DNA of 64,000 nt from Trichodelitschia bisporula (taxonomy: Eukaryota; Ascomycota; Dothideomycetes; Phaeotrichales; Phaeotrichaceae), in NCBI GenBank assembly GCA_010356995.1, contig ML996698.1:608159-672158 (forward strand), in the 5' to 3' direction. Position 1 is the first letter of the stretch; each line of letters begins with the position of its first letter. The position numbers and the translations under genes are program-made. The notes under the pieces were generated by a model that was given only the letters and a program-made list of their open reading frames with translations, was not told where the DNA came from and searched no databases. Shown here one piece after another: positions 58,721 to 64,000 of the stretch.

Positions 58721-60546
58721 ATGCGGCGTGCGGCGTTCTCGGCCTTTCGCACCTCGTGCCGGCTCGCAGCTCTAAAAACTCTCTTCTCTCGGCAATATGC
58801 GCTCAGCTCCCGCAGCTTCTCCTCGCACTCCTCATCCAGTCCCCGCCGAGCCTCCGTCCTTCAAGCCTCAATGCAACTCCCACGCCTGACACTTGCCCTC
58901 GCGACAGCAGCACTCGTAGGCTCTGGAGCCTGGTATTATCAATCACGACCTTTTGCCAGCGTCGGTGACGTCACCGACGCGCCCAACACAGAGGAGGGAA
59001 TGCACCGCAAGGCACTCGTCATTGGCGGCGGCCAGGTGTTTGCCGTAGATGCCGTCGGTGACGGACCCTTGCCAACTGTAACTGACGATGGACGCAAGGT
59101 TTTGCGCATTCTGAGTCCGGAACAGGCGACGGAAAAGCTGCGGAGCAAGGAGGAGAGCTGGCTGATCGGGCGGGGAAATGGCGTTCTGAGATATGACGTT
59201 GTGCAGCTCGGGAGTAACGAGCCCATCGAGGACGATCATGCCGAGCAGATCATCGAGCATCCCCAAGGAACGGACCTATCTGACTGGATGTTCTGGGGAG
59301 TGTTTGATGGACATAGGCAAGTTCATATGGCATCTCGTAGCATGCTCTAACTGATCTCTCTGCAGCGGTTGGACGACCTCTGCCAAACTCCGGAAGTCCC
59401 TCATCTCGTCCGTGGCGCGTCAGCTCAACGCGACCTACCCCGCTGCCTTGGAGTCTGCAATGAAGACTGGGTTCGTAGAAGTCGACAACGACATCATCCA
59501 CGGTGCCATTGACCGGGCGCTGAAGGCGAAGACCAAGGCTGCCGCAACCGAACTTCTGGCCCCGGCGCTTAGCGGCTCCTGCGCTCTGTTGAGCTTCTAC
59601 GACTCAAATACCCAACTCCTGCGCGTTGCTGTCACAGGTGACTCTCGTGCGGTGCTCGGGCGCAAGGGTGCAAACGGCAAATGGAGTGCTGTGGCGCTCT
59701 CTGTCGACCAAACCGGTGGCACCAAGTCCGAAGCCGACCGCCTCCGCGCAGAACACCCCGGCGAGCCCCAGGTCGTGATGCACGGCCGCGTGTTGGGTCG
59801 CCTGGAGCCGACGCGTGCTTTCGGCGACGCCATCTACAAATGGACCGTGGAGACCCAGGAAAAGCTACAGCGCGCATTCTTCACCATGCGGACCATGCCG
59901 AAGGGTCTCAAGACGCCGCCTTACGTAACTGCCGAGCCGGTGGTGACGACAACCAAGGTCGATCCCGGCCAAGGCGACTTCCTCGTGCTGGCTACTGACG
60001 GGCTGTGGGAGATGCTGAGTAACGAGGAAGTCGTTGGCCTCGTTGGCATGTGGGTGGAGGAGCAGCGTCGCCAGCGCGAGAAGGAAGGCCAAGGTAGTAG
60101 CTGGGCCAAAGCTAGCTGGCTGACTGGAAACAAGGGCGACAAGGCGCAGCTGCCAGTCGAGAGTGCTCCGCAGTCGGCATCCGAAGACAGCGGCCAACGT
60201 GGGCCGTTCCGGCAGTCACAGTGGGGGCTGAACGGCGGCTCAGCGGCGAGCCGCTTCGTGGTCAAGGACAAGAACGTAGCGACGCATCTCGTCCGTAACG
60301 CTTTGGGAGGGCGCGACGAGGACCAGCTTTGCTCACTGCTGACGATACCGAGCCCCATGGCGCGGCGTTTTAGGTATTCTTTTCTTTCCCACCTACACTG
60401 TCGTCTATGCTGACACCTTTGCCAGGGACGACCTTACTGTTCAGGTCATATTCTTTGGCGAGGGCGAGGGTGATGCGCCCAAAGGGAAGGTGGTGTTGAG
60501 CCATGAAGCAAGCGCGCCGAGTGAGCCCGTCAAGGCGAAGCTTTAA
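58721..60546 (+). CDS. PTC5: Mitochondrial PP2C-type phosphatase Ptc5
   Basis: Mg/Mn-dependent Ser/Thr phosphatase that dephosphorylates pyruvate dehydrogenase E1-alpha in mitochondria. Exons 58721-59316, 59366-60373, 60426-60546 give 574 residues, close to yeast Ptc5. The N-terminus is an Arg/Ser-rich presequence (MRRAAFSAFRTSCRLAALKTLFSRQ) followed by a membrane-anchor helix (LTLALATAALVGSGAWYY). PP2C motifs: DWMFWGVFDGHSGW (metal-binding Asp), GSCALLSF, LRVAVTGDSRAVLG, GRVLGRLEPTRAFGDAIYKW, DFLVLATDGLWEMLSNEEVV and, after the last intron, RDDLTVQVIFFG with the second metal-binding Asp. The first intron uses a GC donor (GCAAGT at 59317-59322) with a TGCAG acceptor; no GT donor nearby keeps the conserved frame. 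An insertion of about 65 residues precedes the last motif. Confidence 0.95.
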
Positions 60547-63500
60547 TTATTGGTTCCACGTTGATGTTGCCTCTGGAGGAGACCAAGAGTAGAAATGTGC
60601 ATGATACCCAGTTCGAATCATTTTTTCCACTTGTGCTGTTTAGTGAGAATGTTTCTGGAGAGAGGGACCCCTCTTGCTTCGTAATCTTACAGAACAAATC
60701 CACTACTGCGATTGAGACAGGATCTGCGGGAGTTGGTTGGAGCGGGAAGAAAATTGCAGCGACCTGGAGGGCTCAATGACCTGCGGCATCACGATGATAC
60801 GGCGAGCCTGCCTATGCGGCGAGATGATTTTAGCCAACTCGCAGAGCCTCTCATCTGTCTAAATTTTACGTTTCTCAATGCCTTACAATGCTTGAGCTCG
60901 CACATTCCTACGTCAATACTTCCCTCTGACCTGTCTTCCCCTACCACCATTCATACCAAGCTTGCTTACCGGCGACTCTCTTATCTTCTGTGCTTCTCGC
61001 GGTTCGTTGTCCTCTTACATCACGGCTTACCCTCCATGCTGAAGGCTAATGGGAATTATGCGAGATACCCAAACCCCCGAGATACATACTTTACATACCC
61101 ATCTCCTGAACTGGGCAATCAGAAGACTAGACTTTTCGAGAGACGAGAATCAAGGTGGGCCAGCTGATGAGCTTGCGCGCACCGCGGCCCATAATAACTT
61201 CGTAACTTGGAATCATTACACATACGCACCCAAACCCCGGAATACACACCTGCCATACAAACCCCTAACCAGTTAATTATTGGCCGAGAAACATCAGCTA
61301 CGCTGCGTAGTCCCGACCAATAAATGAGCCCCCAGAACCTGTGTCCAAACCCATGCCTACACAAAATTGGTACCATATTTCCACCAATACATTGCAACAA
61401 AAAGAGTCCCAAGACGCGCGTCTTGTCAAAGCGAACACCATGAATGAGCCTTTATCTTATCCACCGACGCGTTATGGGTGGATTGCGATTCAAAATCTTC
61501 ACTTCTCAATCTAGGGCGGCTTGACAACTAGGCCTTAAATACCTACAGATATTTAAGTCGTGATTGCTACTTTTCCCGGAGCGCAATCTTAACGGGATCA
61601 GTTCCAAAAATGCTCATCGCGTTGTGGCAATTGAAATGAGCTTAATTTCAATCTTATTATGGTGGCACACATGTGCGTCACAACTTGAAGTTTCCGTGAC
61701 GTTTTGATGGGTATTAGCACTGAGCCAGTAGGCGTGTGTATGGCAGCATGCGGGGAAACAATAGGTGTCACACACGAGCCCGCTTCACCATTTTAAGACT
61801 GACATGTTCCGCAACGACAATCCCCGGTACCGTCAGTTGCGAGGATGCCAGCAAGTACGCAAACGTGGGCAACCGCAGGACAAGGGATGCAACCTCGACA
61901 AGTGATAGATACATGCATAAACTCGGTCTGGCAGTAGAACAAAATACCGGGATTGAGCTTAATGATCTTGTTGAATTTCTTTGTGTGGTTGTAGGCCGAT
62001 GTAATTCATAAGTTCGACGTTTGCGACACATATCCTTTTCCCCGCTTGGGCACGTCTGTATCAAAGTTTCTAGGGGTGTGTGTACTACCTCTCCGTGAGT
62101 ACATTACAGCTTGGAGTTTAACGCTAAAATCGCGGCGGTTTTAAGCATTATCCCTTGTACGGCCCGGGTAGTGGGCCAGGTACTCATCGCCTAGGTCCGT
62201 ACTGTCATGAACCAATCAAAGAGCATAAATTTAGTTCTGTAAAAATTTCTCGGTTTTGGTAATAAATCCCAGCTCTTTGACTGGTCAACGATAGCGGGTT
62301 ACGTGGGCGACGAGTACCTGGGCCAGCACCTGAGCCGTACAAGGGATAATGGACCAAACTACAAGACAAAAATCAAGACTTTTACAGTTCCTTAACAATT
62401 CTTATGGTATGTACCTCGTAAAAAGAAATTGCAAAAAAGCATATCGTAAAAAAGGTTTGAATCAAGTGGAGATCATTTTGATGTACCTTTTAACCTGTAA
62501 GTGCGAAAGGGTTTGAAGTTTAATGAGGGAAATTTGTTGAGCCAGTGATGCTGATCAGCAGTGGGATTTGAATGTAGGTTGAGCGCACCTTAACTTTTTT
62601 GGTGTGCGCCTGAGAGTTCACATAGGATGATAATAACGAGTTCGGGAACTTTCCAGAACTGCGCCTTTAGCAGCTGAACATTTCTGCCAAAAAATGATTT
62701 TTTCATAATTACACCTGATGGTGCCGCGCTCAATGAAATCATAACATTCAGCTACCGATCCTACTCACACAACGTTCGCTACTTGGAGCCTAAAATGCGC
62801 AATGCTCATATGAGCTAAACCCCTTACAACCAGCTCGCAACAGTGATTACACGCTTCCTGTAAAACTAGAGATGTACCACTTACACGCATATATCCCAGC
62901 TCTGCTTACGAGATGAGAGAATTGTCCTAACCCATCAGACGTTGACAACTCAAATCTTACCCTGTCTCAACGGCTCCAAACATTCCAGTTCAAAACAGTC
63001 CCTTGCATAGGTGCAATGGGCTAGTATAAATTGCTCATCCTGTTAGGGGATTCTGATTATCCATAGACCATTCAGAATATCAATATCACGTGAGTATCCG
63101 AGCCTGCAGTAAGCATACCTCAGCTCTTTCAGCTTTGGGCCCTCCTCCTTTCCCTCAATAAGCGCAAAGATCCGGCCAAACTTCAAAGGTGACACTTTCT
63201 CATGCAGCTGCTGCGAGGCAGGCATTTCGAGTCGCTCCATACACCATATGAGGGCCTTGATTAGACTAGTAGTTGGATGCATTATTTGAATCGATGCACT
63301 GGATTTATTCTTCAACGGTGAAGTTCATATTGGTAGGGCAACCTACCGAGACCCGCCCCAAATCCTTTGGTGACAATCCACGCAGCGAAAAAAGGGGTTG
63401 CAACAATGGCTTCCAAAACGATATTAGCTTTCGCTACCAAGATTATTTTAGAGCATCTATGCTTTTTTGCATGTTGGCCTAATATCGGAACGTGGATGAA

Positions 63501-64000
63501 CGTCACGAACATAAGAGCAAGCAAATGGGAGAGATATGATGCTTAGTGAGAGATGTGGGAGGAAGCAAACTATCTATAGGATGCGAGCACTGCTACGTTA
63601 GTCCTAATTGGGAGAACCGGCCCGCGGGTAGTAATAATAATAATAATAGCTTGATTACGCCCAGGCTTGTTTTAGCTAGCCGTAGGGTCGGGTCTCACCA
63701 CTTTAGGGGTGGGTTTGACCAATTTCTTTGGTTCTACACGGCACAAACCCTCCCTGGAAGGGTTGAGGCAAAGCCCTGGAAGTCGTCCTTTGGAGAGAGG
63801 CATGTGAGCCCCACGCCTTTTACATGCGTTTATCGTCTTTTCTTTGCACCATTCTTGTGTGTCCCAAGCGAGAACTTGGCTTCACGCCAAGAAACTGAGA
63901 AACATTCCATATCCAATTAAACCCCAAAAAAGCCGAACGCCTACAGCAACGCAGATCCCATGATTCTAGGTCATGTGATCGAAAGAGAGAAGGAGAGGAA
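60547..64000. other. Gene-poor right end
   Basis: 3.45 kb, AT-richer than the rest. Holds a MITE-like inverted repeat (62149-62348), a diverged direct repeat near 61065-61110 and 61228-61270, a hairpin GCGCACC...GGTGTGCGC near 62581-62608, and an (AAT)n run at 63633-63649. On the minus strand 63540-63345 encodes two hydrophobic helices (SHLLALMFVTFIHVPILG and IILVAKANIVLEAIVATPFFAAWIV) followed by a GTAGGT donor-like sequence; this may be one exon or a remnant of a membrane protein, reminiscent of MARVEL-type proteins. 63315-63043 has another short minus-strand frame with no recognised family. Confidence 0.4.
62149..62348. mobile_element. MITE-like inverted-repeat element
   Basis: Two long imperfect inverted repeats face each other: left arm 62151-62224, right arm 62346-62272. 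Outer ends are identical for 13 bases (TCCCTTGTACGGC), and GGTACTC, TCGCC and TCAAAGAGC blocks are shared further in. The element is 196 bp and flanked on both sides by TA (62149-62150, 62347-62348), the target duplication of Tc1/mariner-type transposons. It encodes nothing. A non-autonomous DNA transposon is the natural reading; a single copy in this window cannot prove mobility. Confidence 0.75.

Noticed and set aside
62540-62620. Possible minus-strand tRNA, from ATTCAAATCCC near 62565
   Set aside because: No D-arm, anticodon stem or acceptor stem can be paired around it; the nearby hairpin has a U-rich loop and does not fit a cloverleaf.
60547-64000. RIP-mutated transposon block
   Set aside because: The region is somewhat AT-rich, but I see no extreme TA excess, no transposase or reverse-transcriptase remnant and only one small inverted-repeat element.

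Overview
The window reads as nuclear DNA of a filamentous ascomycete (Pezizomycotina). Genes lie singly on both strands. Introns are short (about 43-90 bp, one of 230 bp) with fungal GTAAGT/GTATGT-type donors and CTAAC/CTGAC-like branch sites. The gene content (CFEM protein, KISH, TAF13, Rtt106, Pbp1, Bud6, Utp25, Ptc5, AHC1-like protein) is typically fungal. The genus cannot be fixed from sequence alone; gene structure would suit a Dothideomycete. Nearly all genes are single-copy housekeeping genes, so this is mostly a core chromosomal segment. I find no rRNA, convincing tRNA, CRISPR or intact transposon.

Layout. 1-10.4 kb: methionine aminopeptidase 2 (5' end outside the window), sphingolipid delta-4 desaturase, a minus-strand protein resembling fungal MACPF-like proteins, a secreted GPI-type protein, and ethanolamine-phosphate cytidylyltransferase. 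10.6-22.7 kb: peroxisomal acyl/oxalyl-CoA synthetase Pcs60 divergent from an SPF45-like splicing factor, branched-chain aminotransferase, Cia1, and the ataxin-2 homologue Pbp1. 22.7-25.8 kb is a 3.1 kb divergent intergenic region with a purine-rich leader, G-tracts and tandem repeats. 25.8-39.2 kb: Bud6, Utp25, eIF3f, then an AHC1-like zinc-finger protein behind a very long pyrimidine-rich leader. 40.2-49.6 kb: a small split KISH gene, TAF13, a vacuolar-type amino acid transporter with a 12-nt exon, an unrecognised basic protein, and Rtt106. 50.2-60.5 kb: serine carboxypeptidase, CFEM protein, a PQ-loop YPQ-type transporter with a one-base frameshift, a Mid2-like cell-surface sensor, and mitochondrial PP2C Ptc5. 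60.5-64 kb is gene-poor and holds a 196-bp TA-flanked inverted-repeat element that looks like a MITE.

The genes do not form a pathway cluster. There are loose themes: lipid metabolism (desaturase, Ect1, Pcs60), RNA and translation (SPF45, Pbp1, Utp25, eIF3f, MetAP2), chromatin and transcription (AHC1-like, TAF13, Rtt106), and vacuole/surface proteins (two transporters, carboxypeptidase, CFEM, Mid2-like). Three divergent pairs (Pcs60/SPF45, Utp25/eIF3f, KISH/TAF13) share short intergenic promoters. Exon coordinates come from reading splice signals by eye with frame checking; most joins close exactly in frame. I did not find a convincing new multi-gene system. The most interesting points are the YPQ frameshift, the optional C-terminal exon of KISH, the uORF overlapping the AHC1-like start, the MITE-like element and the MACPF-like protein.
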